Positions 44,889 to 53,062 of a DNA stretch of 61,829 bases are shown here, one piece after another. The stretch comes from an uncultured Veillonellaceae bacterium (lineage in GTDB: Bacteria > Bacillota > Negativicutes > Selenomonadales > Selenomonadaceae), in contig OMZR01000002.1 in NCBI GenBank assembly GCA_900315575.1, forward strand, positions 1 to 61,829, read 5' to 3'. The stretch's first letter is position 1. Every line of letters starts with the position of its first letter. The position numbers and the translations under genes are program-made. Under the pieces are notes generated by a model, which was not told where the DNA came from, searched no databases, and saw only the letters and a list, made by a program, of their open reading frames with translations.

Positions 44889-45902
44889 TCAGTTTTCCGC
44901 AGAAACGTCATAATTCGTTGTTTTCTTCTTGAACGATGCAAGCACCTTGAACGCGATGATGAGCATGGCTGCGCCGAGGATGGCGGAGAGGACGTACCCC
45001 GTCACGTCGGGCATGCCTTCGACAGCATAATCAGGGAACAGTGCGTCAAATGAAAAGCCAGTCTCCATGCCCTGCGGCGTGTAGCCGAGCGCCGCACCGG
45101 ACGCTGTTGTCTCCGCGATTTCGTCCGCGCCCCATTCGCCCCAGGCCGTGCCTTCGGCGAGCAGGCCGAGCGGCGTGCCGACGATCAGGAGCGCGACGAG
45201 GGCATAGACGGCGCGGCTCGTCTTCGTGGCGACATGCGCAGTCCCACGCACGACGTCAGGCGCGGTTTTCGTCAGGTAACCGAGCACGGCCGTCGTGAAA
45301 ACGACTTCGGCGAGGCCGAAGAGCGTGAGATGGCCGAGCATCATGGCGGGAATGGAGACGCTGAGCGGATACGGGCAGTAGAGCGCCTGCCCCGCCGCGT
45401 CCTGAAAGAGCAGCGGCTGGACGCCGAACTCGACGGCCGCGCAGAACGCCGCGCCATTGATGCCGACGTAAGCGCCGATGCCCGCCGCCGCGATGGCGTG
45501 CGCAGGCATGAGCTTTTTCACGAGCGAATAGATGCCATAGCCCGCAAATGGCAGCACGAACGCCATGTTGAAGCAGTTCGCGCCGAATGCGAGGATACCG
45601 CCGTCGCCGAAGAACACGGCCTGCACCAGCAGAGCGACGCTGATGGCGAGGCACGCCGCCCACGGACCGAACAGCACGGCCAGCAGCGTGCCACCGACCG
45701 CATGCCCCGTCGTGCCGCCCGGCAGCGGGATGTTGAACATCATCGCGAGAAACGCGAACGCCGCGCCAACGCCGAGGAGCGGCAACCGCTCCTTCGGGAT
45801 TTCTTTCTTCACCTTTGCAACCGCCATGTACCAGGCCGGTGCCATCGCGAGCGTCATGACGGCGCACGTCTCGGGGCTCAGGTAGTTTTCGGGAATATGC
45901 AT
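44889..45902 (-). CDS. cbiM: Cobalt ECF transporter substrate-binding component CbiM with CbiN/PDGLE-like tail
   Basis: This is the S component of the cobalt (or nickel) importer. From ATG 45902 it has 337 residues. The start is certain because CbiM/NikM proteins use their own N-terminal Met-His to hold the metal; here it is MHIPENYLSPETC, with AAAGGAGG upstream. CbiM membrane domain motifs are NIPLPGGTTGHAVGGTLLAV, FGANCFNMAFVLPFAGY and VGINGAAFCAAVEFGVQP. The C-terminal 110 residues add two helices and an extracytoplasmic loop (SGAALGYTPQGMETGFSFDA, FPDYAVEGMPDVTGYVLSAI), the CbiN/PDGLE role fused on. It is followed by a repeat and cbiQO. Confidence 0.93.
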   Translation of the reverse strand: MHIPENYLSPETCAVMTLAMAPAWYMAVAKVKKEIPKERLPLLGVGAAFAFLAMMFNIPLPGGTTGHAVGGTLLAVLFGPWAACLAISVALLVQAVFFGDGGILAFGANCFNMAFVLPFAGYGIYSLVKKLMPAHAIAAAGIGAYVGINGAAFCAAVEFGVQPLLFQDAAGQALYCPYPLSVSIPAMMLGHLTLFGLAEVVFTTAVLGYLTKTAPDVVRGTAHVATKTSRAVYALVALLIVGTPLGLLAEGTAWGEWGADEIAETTASGAALGYTPQGMETGFSFDALFPDYAVEGMPDVTGYVLSAILGAAMLIIAFKVLASFKKKTTNYDVSAEN

Positions 45903-45923
45903 AGGGATGGCCTCCTTTGGGTC

Positions 45924-45958
45924 AAAAAAATCGGGTACGCTGTTATCGTACCCGATTT
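45924..45958 (-). terminator. Strong hairpin with T-run in the cbiM leader
   Basis: Minus strand AAATCGGGTACG, loop ATAACAG, CGTACCCGATT followed by TTTTT. It lies 22 nt before the cbiM ATG and about 140 nt after the ahbD stop. It is either the end of the ahbCD transcript or an attenuator for cbiM. Confidence 0.75.
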
Positions 45959-45971
45959 CTTGTGTTGTTGG

Positions 45972-46046
45972 AAGCCCCCTAGGGGGTAAGAAAGCGCGGA
46001 GATCCGCAAACTCCAGCCTCCCTCTTTGAGGGAGGGGGACCGCAAT
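45972..46046. repeat. Dispersed palindromic repeats, copy 9
   Basis: AGCCCCCTAGGGGGT followed by CAGCCTCCCTCTTTGAGGGAGG. It fills the ahbD-cbiM gap; no riboswitch consensus is recognised there. Confidence 0.6.
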
Positions 46047-46096
46047 ATAAGGTACAATCGCAACAGCCCGAAAAGCTGGCAAAGGCAGAAACGCAT

Positions 46097-47092
46097 TTAT
46101 CCCTTCCTGCCGTGGTACAAGCACCAGGGCTCTTCGGCCATGTAGTCGCCGTCGTGGTAGATGGCCGCACGGGCGCGGCAGCCGCCGCAGACGCGCTGGT
46201 ATTTGCAGGTGCCGCAGCCGCCGTCGTATTTCATTGTGCGGAGCTTCTGCAGCACGGGATTGTTCTTCCAGATTTCATCAAATGGCGTGTCGCGGACGTC
46301 GCCGAGGTATTCTTTGAGATACGCGCACGGCTGGACTTTGCCTTTCGGGCTGATGATGCAGTACGAGAGGCCTGCAAGACAGCCGCGATGGAAGCGGCTC
46401 TTCAAACCGAGCTCGGCCGCGATGCGCAGGAACTGCGGCGCACACGTCGGCTTGAGCTCGATGGGGACAGTCTGCTGCTTTCGCATGATGCGCGTCAGGA
46501 CGTCTTCATACTGCTCGGCGCGCAGGCTTTCCTCCTCGATGGTCGCGGCGCGCCCTGTCGGCACGAGGAAGAAGAAGTGATGCGCGCGCGCACCGATCTC
46601 GACGGCGAAATCGATCATGTCCTCGAGTTCGGGCGCGTTCCAGTCCATAACGGTCGTGTGAATCTGGAACGGCAGGCCGGCCGCCTTGCAGTTCTTCATG
46701 CCATCGACCGCACCCTGCCAGCCGCCCGGAAACGAGCGGAACTTGTCGTGCTTTTCCGCGTCGAGCGAGTCGAGCGAGATGCCCATGGCCCGTGCGCCGG
46801 CCGCTTTGAGGTCTTTCGCCATCTGCGGCGTGATCAGCGTGCCATTCGTGCCGAAGACGGGGAACAGGCCGAGGCTGTCGGCAAATTTCACGAGCTCGAG
46901 GATGTCGGGCCGCATGAGCGGCTCGCCGCCCGAGAAAATCATGATCTGGAAGCCTGCGCGCTTGATTTCGGTCAGGAGCTTTTTCGCGTCGGCCGTCGAG
47001 AGCTCGTCCTCGGCCTTGCAGCCAGCATCGCGGTAGCAGTGGGCGCAGTACATGTTGCAGGCGTTCGTCACATTCCAAGAGACAATATTCAT
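46097..47092 (-). CDS. ahbD: Radical SAM heme synthase-like protein AhbD (NirJ2-like)
   Basis: This 331-residue radical SAM protein has a SPASM-type C-terminus. In the siroheme-dependent pathway AhbD decarboxylates iron-coproporphyrin III to heme b. The [4Fe-4S]/SAM motif is CNMYCAHC (about 12-19), followed by IFSGGEPLMRPDI and GISLDSL. The C-terminal cysteines for auxiliary clusters appear in KPTCAPQFL, HRGCLAGLSYCIISP, VQPCAYLKEYLGD and CGTCKYQRVCGGC. It overlaps ahbC by 4 nt. The pairing of two different radical SAM genes, one with the AhbC-type N-terminus, is what supports this assignment. A role in another tetrapyrrole or peptide modification is possible. Confidence 0.75.
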   Translation of the reverse strand: MNIVSWNVTNACNMYCAHCYRDAGCKAEDELSTADAKKLLTEIKRAGFQIMIFSGGEPLMRPDILELVKFADSLGLFPVFGTNGTLITPQMAKDLKAAGARAMGISLDSLDAEKHDKFRSFPGGWQGAVDGMKNCKAAGLPFQIHTTVMDWNAPELEDMIDFAVEIGARAHHFFFLVPTGRAATIEEESLRAEQYEDVLTRIMRKQQTVPIELKPTCAPQFLRIAAELGLKSRFHRGCLAGLSYCIISPKGKVQPCAYLKEYLGDVRDTPFDEIWKNNPVLQKLRTMKYDGGCGTCKYQRVCGGCRARAAIYHDGDYMAEEPWCLYHGRKG

Positions 47093-48264
47093 AAGCCGAT
47101 CTCCTCATCCGTCAGGTAGCAGGCGGGGTCGGACGCCCAGAAGTCGCCCGTGACCGCCTCGGCGCGCGTGCGGAAATTGCCATTGCAGCGGTCCAGCCAC
47201 TTGCATTTTGCACAGCGCCCTTTGAGCAGCGGCTTGCGGTCTTTGAGGCCCGCCATGATGGGGTTCGTGACGTCCTGCCAGATGTCGCCGAACGCGCGCT
47301 CGCGCACGTTGCCGAATGTATGATGCTGCGTGAACTGGTCGGGATGGACGTAGCCCAAGGGATCAACCTCGCCGAATGCGATGCCGGAGCGGTTGCCGCC
47401 GTTCATCGAAAGATACTTCATGATTTGCTCGGCGGCCGCGTCGTCGCCCGCTTCCTTTGCTTTCAGATACATATAGATGCCGTCGCAGTGGTTGTCGACA
47501 GTCAGGATTTCTTTCTGGAGGCCGCGCGCCTCGTAGTCCTTCGTGCGGCGGATGATCGTGTCCATGGCCGCGCGTGATTCCTCATGCGTGAGGTCGTCGT
47601 GCACCATCGCCTCGCCGCGGCCGCTGTAGACGAGATGGTAGAAGCAGACGCGGTTGATGTTCTCGGCCTCGATGAAATCGAAAATCTTGTCGAGCTCGCG
47701 CGCGTTGTGCTGGTTGATCGTGAAGCGCAGGCCGACGCGCTGGCCGACGGCCACGCAGTTCTCGATGCCCTTCATCGCCTTTTCGTAGGCGCCGGGGGCG
47801 CCGCGGAACTTGTCATTGACATCGCGCAAGCCGTCGAGCGAGATGCCGACGTAGCCGACGCCGATGTCCTTGATGCGCTGCGCGACATCACGCGTGATCA
47901 GCGTCCCATTCGTCGAAAGCGTCGGCCGCACGCCGGCCTTTGCCGCATAGTCCGCGAGCTCGAAGAAATCGGGCCGGATCAGCGGCTCGCCGCCCGAGAA
48001 CAGCAGCACGGGCACATGGAACGCCGCGAGGTCGTCGATGAATTTCTTCGCCTCGTCCGTCGTGAGCTCGTCCTTGTATTTTTTCGCATCGGACTTCATG
48101 TAGCAGTGCATGCACTTGAGGTTGCACGTCTTCGTCGAGTTCCAGACAACGACGGGGCCGACGCCCTCGGACGCGCCATTCTTCATGCTATGCGCGGATT
48201 TCGTATAGCGCAGGCGGTCGCCGAAATAGTCCCGCGCGAACAGCAGTTTCGTCACACTGATCAT
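47089..48264 (-). CDS. ahbC: Radical SAM protein AhbC (12,18-didecarboxysiroheme deacetylase; NirJ1-like)
   Basis: This 391-residue radical SAM enzyme would remove two acetate side chains from 12,18-didecarboxysiroheme on the way to heme. The N-terminus ISVTKLLFARDYFGDRLRYT and GPVVVWNSTKTCNLKCMHCY is the AhbC/NirJ pattern, with cluster motif CNLKCMHC. LLFSGGEPLIRPDF and YVGISLDGLRDVND follow. The C-terminal region binds further iron-sulfur (GRCAKCKWLDRCNGN, PACYL). It is the first gene of the ahbCD pair, downstream of a TetR regulator on the same strand. The ahbAB genes are not in this window. Confidence 0.8.
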   Translation of the reverse strand: MISVTKLLFARDYFGDRLRYTKSAHSMKNGASEGVGPVVVWNSTKTCNLKCMHCYMKSDAKKYKDELTTDEAKKFIDDLAAFHVPVLLFSGGEPLIRPDFFELADYAAKAGVRPTLSTNGTLITRDVAQRIKDIGVGYVGISLDGLRDVNDKFRGAPGAYEKAMKGIENCVAVGQRVGLRFTINQHNARELDKIFDFIEAENINRVCFYHLVYSGRGEAMVHDDLTHEESRAAMDTIIRRTKDYEARGLQKEILTVDNHCDGIYMYLKAKEAGDDAAAEQIMKYLSMNGGNRSGIAFGEVDPLGYVHPDQFTQHHTFGNVRERAFGDIWQDVTNPIMAGLKDRKPLLKGRCAKCKWLDRCNGNFRTRAEAVTGDFWASDPACYLTDEEIGL

Positions 48265-48288
48265 AAAAAGAAAACTCCCCTATCATTA

Positions 48289-48314
48289 ACTTCAAGCTCC
48301 CCTTCTGGGGAGAC
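48289..48314. repeat. Short palindromic repeat, copy 10
   Basis: AGCTCCCCTTCTGGGGAG between tetR and ahbC, similar to the terminal hairpin of the larger elements. Confidence 0.45.
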
Positions 48315-48968
48315 TCATCTCGCTTTCATGCCTTCAAGCAGCAGGCGGAACTTCTGCTCGAAATTCTCACGGAACGGCACGCCCGCGCGGCTGAACGCCG
48401 CCGACTGGAACGTCGAATGCAGCATCTCCGCGATGATGGGCGCGGAGACGTCGCTGCGGATCGAGCCCTCGGTCTGCCCTTCCTCGATGATTTTGAGGAA
48501 CAGGTCTTTCACCTGCGGCGCGCGGCTCGGCGCTCCGCCTGTGCCTTCCGGCTTCGCCGCCGGCATTTTTCCTGCCGCCTTGCCCGCCATCATCGGATGG
48601 CCGCCTTTTCCGCCATGGCCGCCGACGGAGAGGAACAGCGCAAGCACGTACTGGTTTTCATCGAGCAGCCGTGCCATGAGGTGGCAGCCTTCCGTCAAGC
48701 GCTTGCCCGCAGACTCGCCCGCGCTCTTCTTCTGCGCAAGCTCGTCCGCGACCTCCTGCAGGAGATTCGCGAGCAGGTGCATGAGGATTTCCTCTTTCGA
48801 CGAAAAATAATTGTAGAACGTCCCGACGCCGAGCTGCGCCGCTTCCATGATCGCCGCAACGGACGCTTCCTTGTAGCCCTTGCGGATGAATTCCTGCTTC
48901 GCCGCTTCGAGAATCGCCTTGCGATAGACGATTTTCTTCTGCTCGCGCGTGAGCTTTTTCTCTGCCAT
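48315..48968 (-). CDS. TetR-family transcriptional regulator
   Basis: This is a 217-residue dimeric repressor. The N-terminal helix-turn-helix (about 14-60) is typical: ILEAAKQEFIRKGYKEASVA, AAIMEAAQLGVGTFYNYFSS, KEEILMHLL. The ligand-binding domain (about 70-217) contains an unusual glycine/lysine/proline-rich insertion (GGHGGKGGHPMMAGKAAGKM, about 130-160) of unknown meaning. The start ATG 48968 has AAAGGAG upstream. It precedes ahbC-ahbD on the same strand and may control them or its own gene. The effector is not predictable. Confidence 0.92.
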   Translation of the reverse strand: MAEKKLTREQKKIVYRKAILEAAKQEFIRKGYKEASVAAIMEAAQLGVGTFYNYFSSKEEILMHLLANLLQEVADELAQKKSAGESAGKRLTEGCHLMARLLDENQYVLALFLSVGGHGGKGGHPMMAGKAAGKMPAAKPEGTGGAPSRAPQVKDLFLKIIEEGQTEGSIRSDVSAPIIAEMLHSTFQSAAFSRAGVPFRENFEQKFRLLLEGMKAR

Positions 48969-49075
48969 GGGATGCGCACTCCTTTCTCGTTCGTGAATGC
49001 TATTCATATTTTACCCTTTCCCGTCCGTCCGCGCCACCCCCTTGAACAAATTTTTTCGCGCCTGCATATTTTTGC

Positions 49076-49104
49076 TTGACAAACGGCGCGGCGACGGATA
49101 TACT
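49076..49104 (+). promoter_or_regulatory. Consensus promoter of tRNA-Arg
   Basis: TTGACA (49076-49081), a 17-nt spacer and TATACT (49099-49104), 33 nt before the tRNA. Confidence 0.85.
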
Positions 49105-49137
49105 ATTTATTGTTGATTGCAGAGATGCGAGAGACAT

Positions 49138-49215
49138 GGCCCAGTAGCTCAGCTGGATTAGAGTATTTGACTACGAATCAAAGGGTCGAGGGTTCGAATC
49201 CCCCCTGGGTCACCA
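49138..49215 (+). tRNA. tRNA-Arg(ACG)
   Basis: Acceptor arms GGCCCAG and CTGGGTC pair fully (one G-U), and CCA is encoded. The D arm is in TAGCTCAGCTGGATTAGAG. The anticodon stem TTTGA/TCAAA holds loop CTACGAA, so the anticodon is ACG, read as ICG for CGU/CGC/CGA arginine codons. The T arm GAGGGTTCGAATCCCCC is normal. Confidence 0.97.
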
Positions 49216-49225
49216 TTTGAAAATG

Positions 49226-49258
49226 AAACCGCCACGGCAGATGTCGCGGCGGTTTTTT
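49226..49258 (+). terminator. Terminator of tRNA-Arg
   Basis: AACCGCC (49227-49233) pairs with GGCGGTT (49248-49254), followed by TTTT, 11 nt after the tRNA. Confidence 0.85.
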
Positions 49259-49268
49259 CGTATGCGCA

Positions 49269-49342
49269 GAGAGGGCAGGCGCATCCAACGGAACCCACGG
49301 ACGATTCCTTAACGGGTTCCTTATGGATGCGCCTGCCCTCTC
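49269..49342. repeat. Long near-perfect inverted repeat
   Basis: Arms at 49269-49287 and 49324-49342 are complementary over 19 bp. After a small internal loop, GGAACCC (49290-49296) pairs with GGGTTCC (49314-49320), with a 17-nt loop. No T-run follows on either side. It lies between the tRNA terminator and the heptose kinase gene and is unrelated to the other palindromic repeats. Confidence 0.8.
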
Positions 49343-49368
49343 CGAAGTTCGGAACGATGCACGCGAAG

Positions 49369-50376
49369 TCAGGCTTCACCGATGGTTCCTTCCGGCAGCT
49401 GCGCGAGCGCGGCCAAAAGTTCTTCCTTGCTCACAGCGTATGTGCCAAGCTTCGCGACGACGACGCCGGCGGCGAAGTTCGCGAGGAACGCGGCTTCGCG
49501 TGCCGGCAGGCCGCCCGCGAGGCCCATGGCGAAGACGGCGATGACGGTATCGCCGGCGCCCGAGACGTCGAAGACTTCCTGTGCGCGCGTCGGGATGTGC
49601 ATCGTGCGCTCGTCCTGCACGAGCGAGAGGCCGGCTTCCGAGCGCGTGACGATGATGTTGCGGAGCTTGTATTTGCGCATGGCGTAATGCGCGGCGCGCT
49701 CGACGGCCTCGTCCTTGTTGCGGATGGGCTCGAGCAGCACTTCGTTGATTTCCTTGAGGTTCGGCGTCAGATAGTCCGCATGCGCATACTTCGACCAGTT
49801 GCTGCCTTTCGGATCGATGAGCACGGGCACGCCGTGCGCATGCGCCGTCTTGATGAGGTACTGGCAGAACGACTCCGTGCACGTGCCTTTGTCATAGTCC
49901 GAAAGCACGATGGCGTCGAGGCTCTCGCTGAGCTTCTGCGCGATGTAGTTCTGCAAGCGCGCGATGTAGACGACATCCGGCGGCGTCGTCTCCTCGAAGT
50001 CGAGGCGCAGCATCTGCTGGTGGCCGCCGATGACGCGCAGCTTCGTTGTCGTCGGGCGGTCCGTGTGGACGAGCCCGCGGAAGTCGATCCCGCGCGCCGT
50101 GAGCTTTTCCTCGAGGCTCTGACAGTGGTAATCCTCGCCGACATAGCCCGCAATCGACGTGCGGCAGCCGAGCCGCGCGAGGTTGTGCGCAACGTTCGCC
50201 GCACCGCCGAGCGTCTCTTTCTGCGACGTGACGTGCGTGATCGGCACAGGCGCCTCGGGCGAGATGCGGTTGACTTCGCCATAGTAATACTTATCAAGCA
50301 TGACGTCGCCGACGACAAGGATGTTGCACTTTGCCGCGCGCTCCGTGACGAATGCGCTGAGTTCTTGTTTGTCCAT
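49369..50376 (-). CDS. hldA: D-glycero-beta-D-manno-heptose-7-phosphate kinase (HldE kinase domain / RfaE1)
   Basis: This PfkB-family kinase phosphorylates heptose-7-phosphate in ADP-heptose synthesis for LPS inner core. The 335 residues cover only the kinase domain: GDVMLDKYYYGEVNRISPEA, LGGAANVAHNLARLG, DPKGSNWSKYAHADYLTPNL and the catalytic DVSGAGDTVIAVFAMGLAGG. The nucleotidyltransferase half of HldE is absent, so the adenylyltransferase must be a separate gene elsewhere. Its presence supports a heptose-containing outer-membrane lipopolysaccharide. It stands alone on the minus strand, with the long inverted repeat after its stop. Confidence 0.9.
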   Translation of the reverse strand: MDKQELSAFVTERAAKCNILVVGDVMLDKYYYGEVNRISPEAPVPITHVTSQKETLGGAANVAHNLARLGCRTSIAGYVGEDYHCQSLEEKLTARGIDFRGLVHTDRPTTTKLRVIGGHQQMLRLDFEETTPPDVVYIARLQNYIAQKLSESLDAIVLSDYDKGTCTESFCQYLIKTAHAHGVPVLIDPKGSNWSKYAHADYLTPNLKEINEVLLEPIRNKDEAVERAAHYAMRKYKLRNIIVTRSEAGLSLVQDERTMHIPTRAQEVFDVSGAGDTVIAVFAMGLAGGLPAREAAFLANFAAGVVVAKLGTYAVSKEELLAALAQLPEGTIGEA

Positions 50377-50442
50377 GAAAATCGAAAACCTCCGTACAAG
50401 TCAGTTTCCTTCATTTTATTACAGGAACGGCTTTCACGCAAT

Positions 50443-50482
50443 AAAAATCGCTCCCCATGATGAAAGAATGGGGAGCGATTTT
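50443..50482 (-). terminator. Terminator of the gal operon
   Basis: Minus strand AAAATCGCTCCCCAT pairs with ATGGGGAGCGATTTTT. The stem begins directly at the stop codon of the LacI-family gene. Confidence 0.9.
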
Positions 50483-51510
50483 CATTTCTGAGGTGCCGGG
50501 CCCGTCGATTCGCGTTCGACGAGGGTGTTGTCGAGCGTGATGCGCTTGCTCTGGCCCGTCTCGATTTTTTCGATCAGGAGCTGGGCCGCGTTGCTGCCGA
50601 GGCGGAACATGTTCTGATCCATCGTCGTGAGCTTCGGCGAGACGTAACGCGAGAGCGCGATGTTGTCGAAGCCCATGATGGAGAGTTCCTGCGGCACGCG
50701 GATGCCGAGAGCATTTGCAGCGTTGATCGTGCCGACGCCCATGAGGTCGTTGCAACAGAAGACGGCGGTCGCGTCGGTCTCCGGCAGGACGCTCATGAGC
50801 GTCTGCATCGTGTCATCGACGGTCTCGACGCTGTTGCCCTCGCCGATGTTGACGATGTAGGCGTCGGGGTCGATGCCGCGGCCGCGCATGACAACGCGGA
50901 ACGTGTCTTCCTTGATCTGGTACGAGTCGGAGTTCACGCCGCGCACGAAGAGGATGCGCTCATGGCCGAGGCCCATGAGGTGCCGCAATGCCTCCTGCGT
51001 GCCGAGCGCCTCGTCGTTGCCGACGTAGGAAACGTCAGGGATGTAGTGGTAGGCGTTGATGAAGACGAGCGGCGTGCGGCGGACGAGCTGCGTGTAGAAC
51101 TCTTCCTTGATGTGCGCTGTGTTCGGGCTGATGACGATGATGCCCGAGACGTTGCGCGCGACGAGCGCCGTGATGCAGCGCATCTCCTGCTTCGGGTCGT
51201 TCTTCGCGCAGTTCAGCAGCAGCGAATACTGATCCTGACGGACGTAGTCCTCGATGCCGTCGATGACCTGCGCGAAGAACATGTTGTAGAGGCCCGGCAC
51301 GACAACGCCGATGGTCGAGGAGCGTTGCGTGTTGAGTTCGCGCGCCTGGACGTTCGGTACATAGTCGAGTTCTTCGATGGCCTTCTTGACTTTCTGACGG
51401 GTTTCTTCTTTGACGGGATAGTTGGCGTTGACGACGCGGGAGACCGTCGCGACGGACACCCCCGCGAGCTTCGCCACGTCCACGATGGTTGCCTTGCGTT
51501 TCTGTTCCAA
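50482..51510 (-). CDS. galR: LacI-family transcriptional regulator of the galactose operon
   Basis: This 342-residue repressor has an N-terminal LacI helix-turn-helix and hinge (ATIVDVAKLAGVSVATVSRV, VNANYPVKEETRQKV, YVPNVQARELNTQRS) and a periplasmic-binding-protein-like sensor domain. It is the last gene of galK-galE-galT-galR, 17 nt after galT. Two LacI/GalR-type operators with core GTAAACG lie near the galK promoter. Autoregulation and induction by galactose or a derivative are therefore likely. The effector itself is inferred from the operon. Confidence 0.9.
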   Translation of the reverse strand: MEQKRKATIVDVAKLAGVSVATVSRVVNANYPVKEETRQKVKKAIEELDYVPNVQARELNTQRSSTIGVVVPGLYNMFFAQVIDGIEDYVRQDQYSLLLNCAKNDPKQEMRCITALVARNVSGIIVISPNTAHIKEEFYTQLVRRTPLVFINAYHYIPDVSYVGNDEALGTQEALRHLMGLGHERILFVRGVNSDSYQIKEDTFRVVMRGRGIDPDAYIVNIGEGNSVETVDDTMQTLMSVLPETDATAVFCCNDLMGVGTINAANALGIRVPQELSIMGFDNIALSRYVSPKLTTMDQNMFRLGSNAAQLLIEKIETGQSKRITLDNTLVERESTGPAPQK

Positions 51511-51527
51511 AATTATCCCTTATCTCT

Positions 51528-53033
51528 TTATTTCGTCACGACCTGCATGAAGCGGTCGAAGGCTGCCATGCCTTCGGGGGTGCGCTTGTAGACGCCGGCG
51601 TGCGTGAGGACGGTCTCGAAGACTTTGCCGATCTCATACTTGAGCACTTTGTCGAGGTCTTCAGGCTTTGCCTCGGGGTTCTTCGCGCGGATTTCTTTGT
51701 ACCATGCGGCGTGGCTCTTGATTTCCTCGATGCCGCTGATGTCTTCCGTGCCCTTGATCCACTCCTGCTTCAGCGCGGCCATTTCTTTCTTGAGGCGTGC
51801 CGGCAGCACGGCGAGACCCATGACTTCGATGAGGCCGATGTTCTCTTTCTTGATGTGGTGGACTTCCTGATGCGGATGGAAGATGCCGAGCGGATACTCG
51901 TCTGTCGTGCGGTTGTTGCGCAGCACGAGGTCGAGCTCGTAGCCCTCGCCCTTGCGGCGGGCAATCGGCGTGACCGTGTTGTGCGGCGTGCCGTCCGTCT
52001 CGGCGAGGACGCCGACGGATTCGTCGCTGTAGGCGCGCCATGCATCCATGATCTTCGTCGCGAGATCGACGAGCTGGTCACGGTCGATGCCCGAGAGGCG
52101 GATCGTCGACATCGGCCACTTGACGCGGCCGACCTTGACATCCGGGAAACCGGGCACCGTGTACGACTTCTCGACCGGTGCCTTTGCCATGGCAAACGTG
52201 TAGCGGCCGCCCTGGTAGTGGTCATGCGAGAGGATGGAGCCGCCGACGATCGGCAGGTCCGCATTCGAGCCGAGGAAATAATGCGGCAGGATCGTCACGA
52301 AATCGAGAAGGTTCTCGAAGCTGCGGCGGCTGACCTTCATCGGGATGTGCTTGCGGTTCAGCACGATGCAGTGCTCGTTGTAGTACGTGTACGGGCTGTA
52401 CTGCATGAACCAGCGATGACCCGAGAGGCGGATCGGGATCAGGCGGTGCGTCTCGCGCGCCGGATGGCCGATATGGCCGGCATAGCCTTCGTTTTCGCGG
52501 CAGAGCAGGCACTTCGGATATTCCGTCGATTTCTGCTCGCGCGCCTTTGCGATGTCGCGCGGATCTTTTTCCGGCTTCGACAGGTTGATCGTGATGTCGA
52601 GGTCGCCATATTCGGTCGGCGTCTTCCAGATGATATTCTTGTCGATGCGATCCTTGCGGATATAGTTCGACGCGATGGACATCTTGTAGAACTGATCCGT
52701 CGCGGCCTTCGGGCTGCGCGCATAGTCAGCCTGCCAGCGGCGAATGACTTCGGAAGGGCGCGGCATCACGCAATCCATGATGCGCGTATCAAAGAGGTCG
52801 TGCTGCTCCGTCGTATCCTCGATGATGCCTTTCTCGGCCGCATAGCCGAGCATTTCCTCGAGAATCGGCAGTGCCGTCGGCAAAGCCTCTTCGATGTCGT
52901 CTTCCGGCGTGAACTCGTCGACTTTCAAGAGGTCGATGAGGCGGTTCGCCGCATAGTAACGGTCCTCTTCCTTCATGAGCTCGCGCTGGACGGCGAAATG
53001 AAGGAGGCGGTTGATTTCATGATTGATGGACAT
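51528..53033 (-). CDS. galT: UDP-glucose-hexose-1-phosphate uridylyltransferase (GalT, Firmicute class II)
   Basis: GalT exchanges galactose-1-phosphate with UDP-glucose in the Leloir pathway. The 501 residues match the longer GalT type of Firmicutes, not the 350-residue E. coli type. Motifs include YPKCLLCRENEGYAGHIGHP with its zinc-like cysteines, ARETHRLIPIRLSGHRWFMQ, YSPYTYYNEHCIVLN and the active-site SHDHYQGGRYTFAMAKAP. It lies between galE and galR in the gal operon, with short gaps of 29 and 17 nt. Confidence 0.96.
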   Translation of the reverse strand: MSINHEINRLLHFAVQRELMKEEDRYYAANRLIDLLKVDEFTPEDDIEEALPTALPILEEMLGYAAEKGIIEDTTEQHDLFDTRIMDCVMPRPSEVIRRWQADYARSPKAATDQFYKMSIASNYIRKDRIDKNIIWKTPTEYGDLDITINLSKPEKDPRDIAKAREQKSTEYPKCLLCRENEGYAGHIGHPARETHRLIPIRLSGHRWFMQYSPYTYYNEHCIVLNRKHIPMKVSRRSFENLLDFVTILPHYFLGSNADLPIVGGSILSHDHYQGGRYTFAMAKAPVEKSYTVPGFPDVKVGRVKWPMSTIRLSGIDRDQLVDLATKIMDAWRAYSDESVGVLAETDGTPHNTVTPIARRKGEGYELDLVLRNNRTTDEYPLGIFHPHQEVHHIKKENIGLIEVMGLAVLPARLKKEMAALKQEWIKGTEDISGIEEIKSHAAWYKEIRAKNPEAKPEDLDKVLKYEIGKVFETVLTHAGVYKRTPEGMAAFDRFMQVVTK

Positions 53034-53062
53034 GATATTCCTACCTTTCTAAAAAGCTAGTT

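Noticed and set aside
45900-46100. Cobalamin or NiCo riboswitch before cbiM
   Set aside because: The gap is short and filled by palindromic repeats and one terminator-like stem. No conserved riboswitch core was recognised.
49158-49379. Minus-strand frame overlapping tRNA-Arg and the long inverted repeat
   Set aside because: It runs through the tRNA and its terminator, with a low-complexity unrecognisable product.
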